Positions 51,424-59,342 of a stretch of 64,000 nt of DNA are shown in pieces. The notes beneath the pieces were generated by a model. The model had not been told where the DNA came from and searched no databases. It worked only from the letters and a program-made list of their open reading frames with translations. The DNA is from Celeribacter sp. HF31. Its GTDB lineage: Bacteria; Pseudomonadota; Alphaproteobacteria; Rhodobacterales; Rhodobacteraceae. Position 1 is the stretch's first letter; every line of letters begins with the position of its first letter. A program made the translations under genes and the position numbers. The DNA lies in NCBI RefSeq assembly GCF_011806455.1, contig NZ_JAATOT010000008.1, positions 124,001 to 188,000 on the forward strand. Reading direction: 5' to 3'.

Positions 51424-52631
51424 AGCGCGTCGTCATCACTGGCGCGGGCACGGTCAACGCGCTTGGCCTCGATGTGCCTGCGACGCTTGCGGCCATGGCC
51501 GAGGGCAAGAATGGCATCTCCGATTTGGAGTTTCGCGACGTCGACCGTCTGGCGATCAAGATCGGTGGCCAGATCCACGACTGGAACGCCGAAGGCCGGT
51601 TCAACCGTCAGCAAATGGCGCTCTACGACCGCTTCACCCAATTCACATTGGCCGCGGCGCAACAGGCCATCGGACAATCCGGTCTCGAATTCGTCGGCGA
51701 TCTGGCGCTGCGTTCGGGTGTGGTCTTGGGCACCTCCGGCGGCGGTTTGACGACGCAGGACGACAATTACCGCATGGTCTATGAGGAGGGGAAGAACCGC
51801 GTTCACCCCTTTGTCGTGCCAAAACTGATGAACAACGCGGCGACCAGCCACGTCTCGATGGAATACAACCTCAAAGGCCCGTGTTTCACCGTGGCGACCG
51901 CCTGTGCGTCCTCGAACCACGCGATGGGACAGGCGTTCAACATGATCCGTTCAGGCATGGCGACGGCCATGGTCACCGGCGGCTCTGAATCGATGCTGTG
52001 TTTTGGCGGCGTGAAAGCCTGGGAAGGGCTGCGCGTCATGTCGAAAGACGCCTGCCGCCCGTTCTCGATGAACCGCAATGGCATGGTGCAGGGCGAGGGC
52101 GCGGCTGTCTTCGTGTTCGAAGACTATGATCACGCCAAGGCGCGCGGCGCGGACATCCTTGCCGAAGTCATCGGCTTTGCCATGACCTCCGACGCCTCCG
52201 ACATTGTCATGCCCTCGAAACAGGGCGCGGCGCGGGCCATTTCCGGCGCTTTGCAAGATGCGAAAATCAACGCCTCCGAGATCGGCTATATCAACGCCCA
52301 TGGCACCGGCACGGCGGCGAATGACAAGACCGAATGCGCGGCTGTCGCCGACGCTTTGGGGGCACATGCCGACAACATCATGATCTCGTCGACAAAATCC
52401 ATGCACGGCCACCTGATCGGCGGCACCGGCGCGGTGGAATTGCTGGCCTGTCTCATGGCCCTGAAGGACGGCATCATCGCGCCGACCATCAATTACGAAG
52501 AGCCGGACCCGGAATGTGCCCTCGATGTCGTGCCCAATGAGGCCCGCGACGCGAAGGTCGATGTGGTGCTGTCGAACGCCTTTGCCTTTGGTGGGTTGAA
52601 CGCGGTTCTGGCGCTCAGAAAGGCGCCGTAA
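51420..52631 (+). CDS. Beta-ketoacyl-ACP synthase (FabF-like), dedicated to the adjacent ACP
   Basis: 403 residues. Thiolase-fold condensing enzyme with the triad Cys-His-His: C162 in TVATACASSNHAMG, INAHGTGTAANDKTE and KSMHGHLIGGTGAVE. GGSESMLCFGGVKAWEGLRVMS and the FAFGGLNAVLALR end fit the FabF/KAS II class. It elongates acyl chains with malonyl-ACP. Translational overlap with the ACP gene and position behind lpxD resemble the AcpXL/LpxX-type ketosynthase sets that supply very-long acyl chains in some alphaproteobacteria, though the other members of that set are not here. Confidence 0.92.
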   Translation: MKRVVITGAGTVNALGLDVPATLAAMAEGKNGISDLEFRDVDRLAIKIGGQIHDWNAEGRFNRQQMALYDRFTQFTLAAAQQAIGQSGLEFVGDLALRSGVVLGTSGGGLTTQDDNYRMVYEEGKNRVHPFVVPKLMNNAATSHVSMEYNLKGPCFTVATACASSNHAMGQAFNMIRSGMATAMVTGGSESMLCFGGVKAWEGLRVMSKDACRPFSMNRNGMVQGEGAAVFVFEDYDHAKARGADILAEVIGFAMTSDASDIVMPSKQGAARAISGALQDAKINASEIGYINAHGTGTAANDKTECAAVADALGAHADNIMISSTKSMHGHLIGGTGAVELLACLMALKDGIIAPTINYEEPDPECALDVVPNEARDAKVDVVLSNAFAFGGLNAVLALRKAP

Positions 52632-52651
52632 GCCTTTCACATCTCAAAATA

Positions 52652-52682
52652 AAAACGCCGCATCGATCTGATGCGGCGTTTT
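52652..52682. terminator. Bidirectional terminator between ketosynthase and IalB genes
   Basis: AAAACGCCGCATC and GATGCGGCGTTTT form a perfect 13-bp stem with a five-base loop and TT after it; symmetric A/T runs allow use on both strands. Confidence 0.94.
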
Positions 52683-52703
52683 TTGTTTCGACGTTTCTGC
52701 GGA

Positions 52704-53363
52704 TTATTCCGCAGGTGCCTCAGCAGGCGCCTCTTCTGTGGCTTCATCGGGGGCGGACGGGGCTTCGCCATTCTTGGCGGCTTCGTTCAGCTCGGTCACC
52801 TTGGTGTAGGCGGCGGTAAAGCCCGTGAGCGACAGCTTCAGACGCACCGGCTCATCGGTGCGGCCCAGCGGCACGATGCCAACCATGCCTTCGGCGCCTT
52901 TTTTCAACAGATCGACATCGGCGGTGGTGAGACCGGCGCGCACGAAACAGCCCACACGGTTGCAGAACTGGAACGGATAGCGACGGCCGTTTTCGCCATC
53001 GACGAACAGCGCGAGCTGCGCGGTCAAAAGCGTCTCAAGCGGCGTGGTAAAGGTCGCGGCGGCCTCGACCTCTTCGCTGCCGACATGGAACAGCGCCACT
53101 TCGGCGACCTCGGTGCCGTCCTGGTCTTTCAGAAGCTGGTACATGCTGCAGGGATCGACCTGACCCTCGGGCGCATTGATGCAACGCACCTCCCAATCGC
53201 CGTGGGTCTCAAGCGTGTAAGCGCGGCCGACATTGCTTTCCGGCGTGATCGGGGTGCCAGCAGAGAGGCCGGTGTCCTGTGCGGCAAGCGGCAGGGCAGC
53301 CGCCAGAGTCAGAACGGTTGCGGAGGCGAGGGTCGTGATCTTGTGAGAGATGGGAAACATCAT
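52704..53363 (-). CDS. Invasion-associated locus B (IalB) family protein
   Basis: 219 residues with a signal peptide (ATVLTLAAALPLAAQ). The IalB domain (about 50-190) shows YTLETHGDWEVRCINAPEGQVDPCSMYQLL, RYPFQFCNRVGCFVRAGLTT and LKLSLTGFTAAYTKV, with four cysteines that probably form two disulfides. The C-terminus is a low-complexity Pro/Glu/Ala tail (DEATEEAPAEAPAE). Named after a Bartonella protein, the family is widespread in free-living alphaproteobacteria, where its role is unknown. Confidence 0.88.
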   Translation of the reverse strand: MMFPISHKITTLASATVLTLAAALPLAAQDTGLSAGTPITPESNVGRAYTLETHGDWEVRCINAPEGQVDPCSMYQLLKDQDGTEVAEVALFHVGSEEVEAAATFTTPLETLLTAQLALFVDGENGRRYPFQFCNRVGCFVRAGLTTADVDLLKKGAEGMVGIVPLGRTDEPVRLKLSLTGFTAAYTKVTELNEAAKNGEAPSAPDEATEEAPAEAPAE

Positions 53364-53776
53364 CTGTCCATATATTGTTGGTGTTTGTGCTCAATTCCCC
53401 CAACGATCTATCATGGGCGCTCAGCGCTGTCAGGGGGAATGAGAGAATATTTTCGTGAGATCAACATGGTGGTGGCAAAGGATGGCCGAGAGGCGTCTCG
53501 CCGGACCAAAACCCGAACTCGTGTGGTCCGACATGACGAAAGCCCCGGCTGAACCGAGGCTTTCGTGGATCTCATGGATCTCTCGAAATCTTGTGATTTC
53601 TCTGATTGTCTCCCTGCCGGACTTGGCCGACTTATTGTGACGACGGTATGACAGGTCATTTCGACCGTCAACGGGAATTTTGCGCCGAAAATCCGTGTTC
53701 TGCGGCAGAAAGAAACAGGATGGGCGTTCGGTGGCGACAGTCTTGCACAGGTGGGTCGATCTTTGAATATCGGGTC

Positions 53777-53811
53777 AAAAAAATGACCGCGCCGGGGATG
53801 CCCCGGGCGGC
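53777..53811 (-). terminator. Intrinsic terminator of the candidate small RNA
   Basis: GCCGC-CCGGGG, loop CAT, CCCCGG-C-GCGGT, then CA and TTTTTTT on the minus strand: 11 pairs with one bulge. Confidence 0.82.
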
Positions 53812-53886
53812 CAGTCTGACAGGGAGGAAGTCAATCCGAACCGAAGAGGTGGTTCGGATAGCAATAGACTGGCACGAAGTGGTTAA
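53777..53886 (-). ncRNA. Candidate trans-acting small RNA
   Basis: Read on the minus strand: an outer stem GCCAGTCT/AGACTGGC (53873-53866 with 53817-53810) encloses two hairpins, one with 9-bp arms ATCCGAACC/GGTTCGGAT and loop ACCTCTTC, the other TGAC/GTCA with loop TTCCTCCCT. Both loops are C/U-rich and could pair with Shine-Dalgarno sequences. An 11-bp terminator stem with a single bulge (53811-53786) then runs into seven T (53783-53777). A TACAAT -10 element lies at 53898-53893, placing the start near 53886. Length about 110 nt. The layout resembles AbcR-like alphaproteobacterial sRNAs; family membership is untested. Confidence 0.72.
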
Positions 53887-53972
53887 TTAAGTATTGTAGC
53901 AGCATACGGGATTGAATTTTCATGATTTTGACCGGGAATCAATGCCGCAGAATCTGAAGAGAGACGACAGGG

Positions 53973-55556
53973 ATGGCTGAGATGGACCGGATTTTCGTAG
54001 GCGGCGGCGGAGAGGCCTATGGCGAGGCACAGGAGCTTTTGCTCAAATACGGCAACCGCCACGGGCTGATCGCGGGTGCCACGGGGACGGGCAAGACCGT
54101 GACGTTGCAAATCCTCGCCGAAGGCTTCTCAGCGGCGGGTGTGCCGGTGTTTCTGTCGGACGTCAAAGGCGACCTGTCGGGGCTGGCGAAATCCGGCAGT
54201 GCGACGTTCAAACTGCACGAGGCCTTCACCTCGCGGGCCGAGACCATCGGGCTGGCGGATCGCTATGCTTATGAGGCCTTTCCGGTCACATTCTGGGATT
54301 TGTTTGGCGAACAGGGTCACCCGATCCGCACCACGGTGGCGGAAATGGGGCCTTTGCTGATCTCGCGGCTTCTGGGGCTGACAGAGGCCCAGGAGGGCGT
54401 GATCAATGTCGCATTTCGTGTGGCGGACGAACAGGGGCTGCCGCTTCTGGATCTCAAGGACCTCCAGGCGCTTCTGGTCTGGTGCGGCGAGAATGCCGAC
54501 GATCTGACGCTGCGCTACGGCAATATCTCGAAATCCTCCATCGGGGCGATCCAGCGCGATCTTCTGGTGCTGGAAAACCAGGGCGGGGATAAGCTGTTCG
54601 GCGAACCGGCGCTGGAGCTGTCGGATATTATTCGCACGGACGTTGACGGTCGCGGGCGCGTCAACATCCTCGCCGCCGACACTCTGATGTCCTCGCCGGG
54701 GCTCTATGCGACATTCCTTCTGTGGCTTTTGTCCGAGCTGTTCGAAGAGCTGCCGGAGATCGGCAACCCGGACAAACCGAAACTGGTGTTCTTCTTCGAT
54801 GAAGCCCACCTTTTGTTCGACGACGCGCCGAAAGCGCTGGTCGACAAGGTCGAACAGGTGGCGCGTCTGATCCGGTCGAAAGGCGTGGGCGTCTATTTCG
54901 TGACGCAAAACCCGGACGACATCCCCGAGGACATCTTGGGCCAGCTTGGTAACCGGGTGCAGCACGCGCTTCGGGCCTTTACCGCGCGCGATCAAAAGGC
55001 GCTGTCGCGCGCCGCCGAGACCTATCGCCCGAACCCGACCTTCGAGGTGGAAACCGCGATCAAAGAGGTCGGCACCGGCGAGGCGGTGACCTCGTTTCTC
55101 GAGGCCAAAGGCGTGCCGGGCATCTCAGAGCGCACGCTGATCCGCCCGCCGTCGTCGCAGCTTGGCCCGATCACGGCGGAGGAGCGGGCAGGGGTCATCG
55201 CCGCCTCGCCGATTGCCGGGAAATACGAGACGGTTCTGGACCGCGAAAGCGCCTTTGAGATGCTGAAAGCGCGTGCCGAAGCCGCGGCCAGGGCGGCCGA
55301 AGAGCTTGAGGCGAAAGAGGAAGCGCAGGAGGTCGCGGGACGCGAGGCGCTGGAGCGCGAGTTTTCCAAAGCGCGGCGTTATGACGGTACGAATTACAGC
55401 CGCACCAGCGCGCCGAAAACGACACCACGCGCCCGCAAAAGCTCGGAGAAAACCATCACTGAGCAGCTTGGCAAAATGGTGATGAAGGAACTGACCGGCA
55501 CCACCGGCAAACGCATTGTGCGCGGTATCCTGGGCGGTCTGTTCAAGGCGCGCTGA
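53973..55556 (+). CDS. HerA-like (DUF853) P-loop ATPase
   Basis: 527 residues. Walker [13 protein letters not shown] near 36, a [13 protein letters not shown] region, Walker [13 protein letters not shown] near 272 and the sensor/arginine region [31 protein letters not shown] identify the HerA/FtsK-related DUF853 family. A Glu/Ala-rich coiled coil (about 430-470) precedes a C-terminal basic part ending [19 protein letters not shown]. Cellular role unknown; relatives are thought to act as DNA-pumping or helicase-like ATPases. No NurA nuclease partner is adjacent. Confidence 0.88.
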   Translation: MAEMDRIFVGGGGEAYGEAQELLLKYGNRHGLIAGATGTGKTVTLQILAEGFSAAGVPVFLSDVKGDLSGLAKSGSATFKLHEAFTSRAETIGLADRYAYEAFPVTFWDLFGEQGHPIRTTVAEMGPLLISRLLGLTEAQEGVINVAFRVADEQGLPLLDLKDLQALLVWCGENADDLTLRYGNISKSSIGAIQRDLLVLENQGGDKLFGEPALELSDIIRTDVDGRGRVNILAADTLMSSPGLYATFLLWLLSELFEELPEIGNPDKPKLVFFFDEAHLLFDDAPKALVDKVEQVARLIRSKGVGVYFVTQNPDDIPEDILGQLGNRVQHALRAFTARDQKALSRAAETYRPNPTFEVETAIKEVGTGEAVTSFLEAKGVPGISERTLIRPPSSQLGPITAEERAGVIAASPIAGKYETVLDRESAFEMLKARAEAAARAAEELEAKEEAQEVAGREALEREFSKARRYDGTNYSRTSAPKTTPRARKSSEKTITEQLGKMVMKELTGTTGKRIVRGILGGLFKAR

Positions 55557-55563
55557 AAGAGAA

Positions 55564-55581
55564 GGGGGCCCTGAGGCCCCC
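55564..55581. terminator. Hairpin between the HerA-like and RTX genes
   Basis: GGGGGCC, loop CTGA, GGCCCCC, followed by GTTTC. Shared 3'-end structure of converging genes. Confidence 0.7.
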
Positions 55582-55600
55582 GTTTCGTCTCAGCGTGGTG

Positions 55601-56950
55601 TCAGCTGATAAATTCCAGGTGGATATCGCCCGTCGAGATCGCCCCCTCGGTGGCCGGGATGCCCTCGGCCAGATGCACGACAAACGGAGCATCGACGCTG
55701 TCATCCGCGTAGATGACCTGCACGGAATAGGTCTCTGTCTCACTGTCGAACACGATATCGATGTCACTGACCATGGCGTTTTGCGACACGTTGATCTGCA
55801 ACATATCTTCGCCCGGCGTGAAATCCGTGACCGTGGCCAAAATCTCTTCGCTCTCATCGGCCTCTGACAGGTCGGTGACGAAGGTGTCCGCGCCATCACC
55901 GCCTTCGAGCGTGTCATGGCCTTCCGTCACGATCAAAAGATCGTTGTCGGCACCGCCCTGCAACAGATCGTCGCCTGCGCCGCCTTCGAGCGTGTCCTCT
56001 CCAAAGCCGCCGACCAGCGTGTCGTTGCCATCACCGCCCTCGAGCGTATCTGTGCCGATGCCCCCGGCGAGGTAGTCGTCACCGTCCCCCCCGTCGAGAC
56101 TGTCATCGCCACCCCCGCCGCTGATCATGTCGTCCCCGGCATCCCCGGACAGCTGGCTGTCGCCATCACTGTCCCAGATTCTGTCATTTCCGTTGCCGCC
56201 CGAGATCACATTGTCGCCGCCGTGATCGAAGACCGTGTCATCGCCCGCGCCACCATAAATCACGTCATCGCCGCCGGTGTCCCAGATGCGGTCATTGCCG
56301 TCACCGCCGTCGATGACATCAGCGCCATATCCGCCTTGCAAGACGTCTTCCCCCTCACCGCCGGACAGGCTGTCGTTCCCGGAGCCGCCGTTCAGCGTGT
56401 CATTGCCGCTGCCGCCGGACAGCAGATCGCTGTCTGCACCACCGAAGAGGCGATCGTCACCGGCATTGCCATAAAGCAGATCATTGCCCTCATTGCCTTC
56501 AATCACGTCAGAGCCGCCCCACCCGGAGAGGGTGTCGTCACCGGCCTGGCCACTGATCAGGTCACTGCCAGCGCCACCGATCACGGTGTCGTCCCCGGCA
56601 CCGCCATAGATGTGGTCGTCGCCGGTATTGCCGTAGAGCGTATCGTCGCCTGCATTGCCATAGATCAGGTCATTGCCGTCGCCACCGCCGATCACATCGT
56701 TGTCGCCCCACCCGGACAGCGTATCGTCGCCGCCATTGCCCCAGATGCGATCCGCCAAAGCACCGCCATGGGTGTGATCGTTCGTATCGTCGCCGACAAA
56801 AAGCATGTTTGTGTCGGTCTCTTCCGGGGAGGGGGGCTCTGTGCCAATGTCAGAGGACGGCTGATCGTCGTCAGTCTCATCCGAGTCGAAGATATCCGTG
56901 ACAGCGTAAACCATGGCCGATCCGGCCAGCAGTGCGAAAAGTGACAGCAT
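55601..56950 (-). CDS. RTX (hemolysin-type calcium-binding) repeat protein with N-terminal membrane helix
   Basis: 449 residues from ATG 56950. A single hydrophobic segment (LSLFALLAGSAMVYAV) and an acidic linker precede about 30 nonapeptide GGxGxDx-type repeats (GGDGNDLIYGNAGDDTLYG and so on, residues ~60-330), broken at intervals by IWDTGGDD and IWDSDGDS variants. The last ~100 residues (TDLSEADESEEILATVTDFTPGEDMLQINVS, then a short beta domain) resemble the C-terminal region of such proteins. Repeats should fold as a calcium-stabilised beta roll. It lacks a clear protease, lipase or adhesin domain. A CtrA-type box lies just upstream. Confidence 0.9.
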   Translation of the reverse strand: MLSLFALLAGSAMVYAVTDIFDSDETDDDQPSSDIGTEPPSPEETDTNMLFVGDDTNDHTHGGALADRIWGNGGDDTLSGWGDNDVIGGGDGNDLIYGNAGDDTLYGNTGDDHIYGGAGDDTVIGGAGSDLISGQAGDDTLSGWGGSDVIEGNEGNDLLYGNAGDDRLFGGADSDLLSGGSGNDTLNGGSGNDSLSGGEGEDVLQGGYGADVIDGGDGNDRIWDTGGDDVIYGGAGDDTVFDHGGDNVISGGNGNDRIWDSDGDSQLSGDAGDDMISGGGGDDSLDGGDGDDYLAGGIGTDTLEGGDGNDTLVGGFGEDTLEGGAGDDLLQGGADNDLLIVTEGHDTLEGGDGADTFVTDLSEADESEEILATVTDFTPGEDMLQINVSQNAMVSDIDIVFDSETETYSVQVIYADDSVDAPFVVHLAEGIPATEGAISTGDIHLEFIS

Positions 56951-56989
56951 TATATGACCCCAACACAACACGTTCACCGCGAAATAGCG

Positions 56990-57006
56990 GTTAACCTTTT
57001 GTTAAC
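56990..57006 (-). promoter_or_regulatory. CtrA-type binding site upstream of the RTX gene
   Basis: GTTAACCTTTTGTTAAC: two TTAA half-sites with exactly seven bases between, the consensus TTAA-N7-TTAA of the cell-cycle/motility regulator CtrA. It is 40-56 bp before the RTX start codon, a normal promoter position. Confidence 0.72.
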
Positions 57007-57133
57007 ATATGCGCGTTTGCGGGGGCGTCAACGCAAGAAGGTGCCTGTCTCTGACAAGCCGGATGTGCAGAGATAAAACCTTACACAACGTAGGGTTGAT
57101 CGTGTTTATTCTCTGTCGCGCTTGACGGGAAAC

Positions 57134-57925
57134 TCAGAGTTTCGCGTACAATCCGCTCAGCCGATTTGCCTCGTCAGACAGTCCAAAAGGAGCGTTGATC
57201 ACGAACATGCCGGAGCCGAACATGCCGTGCCCCTTTTGTGCCGGTTTGAACCGCACCTCGTGGTGCAAACACCCGGGGAAATTCGCATAAAGCATGCCCT
57301 CGACCAACGGCAGATGCGTGCCGTTTTTCAGGATCGGATACCAAAGCGCGATGACGCCGACGTTCCATTTGCGGTGCAGCTTGTAAATCTGGCTCGGCAG
57401 GCTCTCGAAATCCGATTTGATTTCATAGGACGGATCGATCAGCATCAGGCCGCGTTTCGGCTCGGGCGGACAGATCGACTGGGCGAATTGGATGCCGTCC
57501 TGTTGTTTGAGATGCAGCCCCGCAAAGCTCGTGGAGGCCTTGGTGTTGGCCGTCAGCTCCTCGAATTCGGTCGGGTGCAGTTCGGCCAGATGCAGCTGAT
57601 CTGTGTCGCGCAACAAAGCCTGCGCAATCGCCGGAGAGCCGGGGTAGATGTTTTTGCCATGCGCCTCGGCAATCGCCTTGCGCGCCCGCGCGTAAGGGTG
57701 CGTCGGCTTGAACCAGCCATCGACCGCCTTGATCCCCTTCGCGGCCTCACCGGTCTTTTGCGCCTGTGAGCCCTCCAAATCGTAAAGCGCACGCCCCGCA
57801 TGGGTCTCGATATAGGAGATCGGCTTGTCCTTGCGGGTCATGTAATCGAGCATCACCGCCAAAAGCGCGTGTTTTTGCACATCGGCGAGGTTTCCGGCGT
57901 GAAAGCCGTGTTGGTAGGACAGCAT
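57134..57925 (-). CDS. rlmJ: 23S rRNA (adenine(2030)-N6)-methyltransferase RlmJ
   Basis: 263 residues beginning MLSYQHGFHAGNLADVQKHALLAVMLDYM, diagnostic for RlmJ. Further motifs: YIETHAGRALYDL, YPGSPAIAQALLRDTDQLHLAELHPTE and the catalytic MLIDPSYEIKSDF (DPSY). It methylates A2030 of 23S rRNA. Its ATG overlaps the stop of the CNNM/CorC gene as TGATG. Confidence 0.95.
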   Translation of the reverse strand: MLSYQHGFHAGNLADVQKHALLAVMLDYMTRKDKPISYIETHAGRALYDLEGSQAQKTGEAAKGIKAVDGWFKPTHPYARARKAIAEAHGKNIYPGSPAIAQALLRDTDQLHLAELHPTEFEELTANTKASTSFAGLHLKQQDGIQFAQSICPPEPKRGLMLIDPSYEIKSDFESLPSQIYKLHRKWNVGVIALWYPILKNGTHLPLVEGMLYANFPGCLHHEVRFKPAQKGHGMFGSGMFVINAPFGLSDEANRLSGLYAKL

Positions 57926-59262
57926 CAGAGGTCTCCCAGAGGACGAATTTTGAGTTTCGTGATGCGGTTGTCCCGCCGTTCCACCACTTCGAAGCGATAG
58001 CCATGAAAGGAAAACACCTGACCCGGATTGGGGATGGTCTGGGCCTCGTGGATCACCAGCCCGGCCATGGTATTGGCTTCTTCATCCGACAGGTTGCAGT
58101 CCGTCCAGCGGTTGAAATCGCGGATTGTCATGCCGCCGTCAACCTCCCATTCACCGGTCTCACCGGATTGTTTCGGCGCGTCTTCGGAGCGGTCGAATTC
58201 GTCGGTGATCTCGCCCACGATCTCTTCGAGAATGTCTTCGAGCGTGATCAAACCCTGTAGCGAGCCATATTCATCCACCACCAACGCGAAATGGGTGTGG
58301 CGTTTCAAAAACTGCCGCATCTGGTCGTCGAGCGTGGTGGTTTCCGGCACGAAATAGGGCTTCATCGCCACCGCCATCACGTCGAAATCGTGGAAGTCCA
58401 CCATCATATGCGGCGTCTCATGTTCCAGCGCCACACGTTCGGCATGCATCCCGCGCAACAGGTCTTTCGAGTGCAACACACCCACGATATTCTCCTGATC
58501 GCCACGGTAGAGCGGCAGGCGGGTGTAGGGGCTTTTGAGCGAGCGTTCGAGAATTTCAGAAGCCGGAAGATCGACATCCACCATCTCGATCTGCGAGCGG
58601 TGCAGCATGATCTCCTCGACCGTGCGATCGCCCAGATCGAGCGCGCCCAGCAAACGGTCGCGGTCCTCTTTTTCGACCACGCCCTCGACATGGCCCAGAG
58701 CAATCGCGCCTGCGATCTCGTCGCGCACCGCCAAAACATCGGCTTCGGGGTCGGTCTGCACACCAAAAAGCCGCAAAATGCCGCGCACAAGCAGGCGCAC
58801 AAATCCCACGACTGGGGCAAACACCGTCACGACAATGGAAATCGGCCCGGCGACACGCGAGGCGGCCGATTCCGGGTTGGTGATCGCGTAGGTCTTCGGC
58901 AACACTTCGGCGAAGATCAGCACCAGCACGGTCATGATCAGCGTCGCCAAAGCCACGCCGTTCTGGCCGAAAAGCTTGGTGAACATCGCAGTCGCCAAAG
59001 AGGTCGCCAGAATGTTCACAAGGTTGTTGCCCAAAAGCACCGACCCGATCAGCCGCTCGCTGTCTTCGGTCACATTCAAGGCGCGCTCGGCGCCTTTGTC
59101 GCCCTTATCGGCCTGAGAGCGCAACTTGCCCCGCGAGGCGGCGGTCAAAGCGGTCTCGGAGCCGGAGAAAAAGCCGGACATCACCAACAGCGCGATAATC
59201 GCAAATGCGGTGATCCAAAAGGCGGCATCAAGGAGGGTGGGATCGGTCATGGTCTCTGTCAT
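57925..59262 (-). CDS. CNNM/CorC-family protein (DUF21 + CBS pair + CorC_HlyC)
   Basis: 445 residues from ATG 59262 (an ATG at 59250 is possible). The DUF21 membrane part (about 15-190) opens with ITAFAIIALLVMSGFFSGSETALTAASRGKL; then two CBS motifs (VEEIMLHRSQIEMVDVDLPASEIL and HTHFALVVDEYGSLQGLITLEDILEEIVGEI) and a C-terminal FAD-like CorC_HlyC domain (DGGMTIRDFNRW to the end). Members are linked to magnesium/cobalt efflux or ion homeostasis. Translationally coupled to rlmJ. Confidence 0.9.
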   Translation of the reverse strand: MTETMTDPTLLDAAFWITAFAIIALLVMSGFFSGSETALTAASRGKLRSQADKGDKGAERALNVTEDSERLIGSVLLGNNLVNILATSLATAMFTKLFGQNGVALATLIMTVLVLIFAEVLPKTYAITNPESAASRVAGPISIVVTVFAPVVGFVRLLVRGILRLFGVQTDPEADVLAVRDEIAGAIALGHVEGVVEKEDRDRLLGALDLGDRTVEEIMLHRSQIEMVDVDLPASEILERSLKSPYTRLPLYRGDQENIVGVLHSKDLLRGMHAERVALEHETPHMMVDFHDFDVMAVAMKPYFVPETTTLDDQMRQFLKRHTHFALVVDEYGSLQGLITLEDILEEIVGEITDEFDRSEDAPKQSGETGEWEVDGGMTIRDFNRWTDCNLSDEEANTMAGLVIHEAQTIPNPGQVFSFHGYRFEVVERRDNRITKLKIRPLGDL

Positions 59263-59342
59263 ACCCGTGGTTATGGGCACGCGCAGGGGGCTGCGCAAGA
59301 GGGACCGCCGAACAAGTGCCGTAAATCGAAGAGGTGGAGGCG

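Larger units (their letters stand above)
53364..53972. other. Intergenic region holding the candidate small RNA
   Basis: 609 bp between ialB and the HerA-like gene. Short open frames on both strands lack ribosome sites and family resemblance. Its right half holds the small RNA candidate; the left half (53364-53770) shows nothing else I can support. A TTGACC at 53939 may be part of the promoter of the downstream ATPase gene. Confidence 0.6.

Noticed and set aside
53411-53671. Short frames on both strands between ialB and the HerA-like gene
   Set aside because: No Shine-Dalgarno sequence, no family resemblance; composition is that of non-coding DNA.
53777-53873. Riboswitch for the HerA-like gene on the plus strand
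   Set aside because: The structure has a U-tract terminator and C/U-rich loops only when read on the minus strand, and a -10 element is present there; a plus-strand leader is less likely.
55970-56770. Possible tandem DNA repeat or CRISPR-like array
   Set aside because: The periodicity comes from the 9-codon RTX repeats in the protein; units are degenerate at the DNA level and without spacers.
55916-56944. 342-codon Val/Ala/Ile-rich frame opposite the RTX gene
   Set aside because: Repetition of the RTX codons in the antisense frame creates a regular but meaningless protein.
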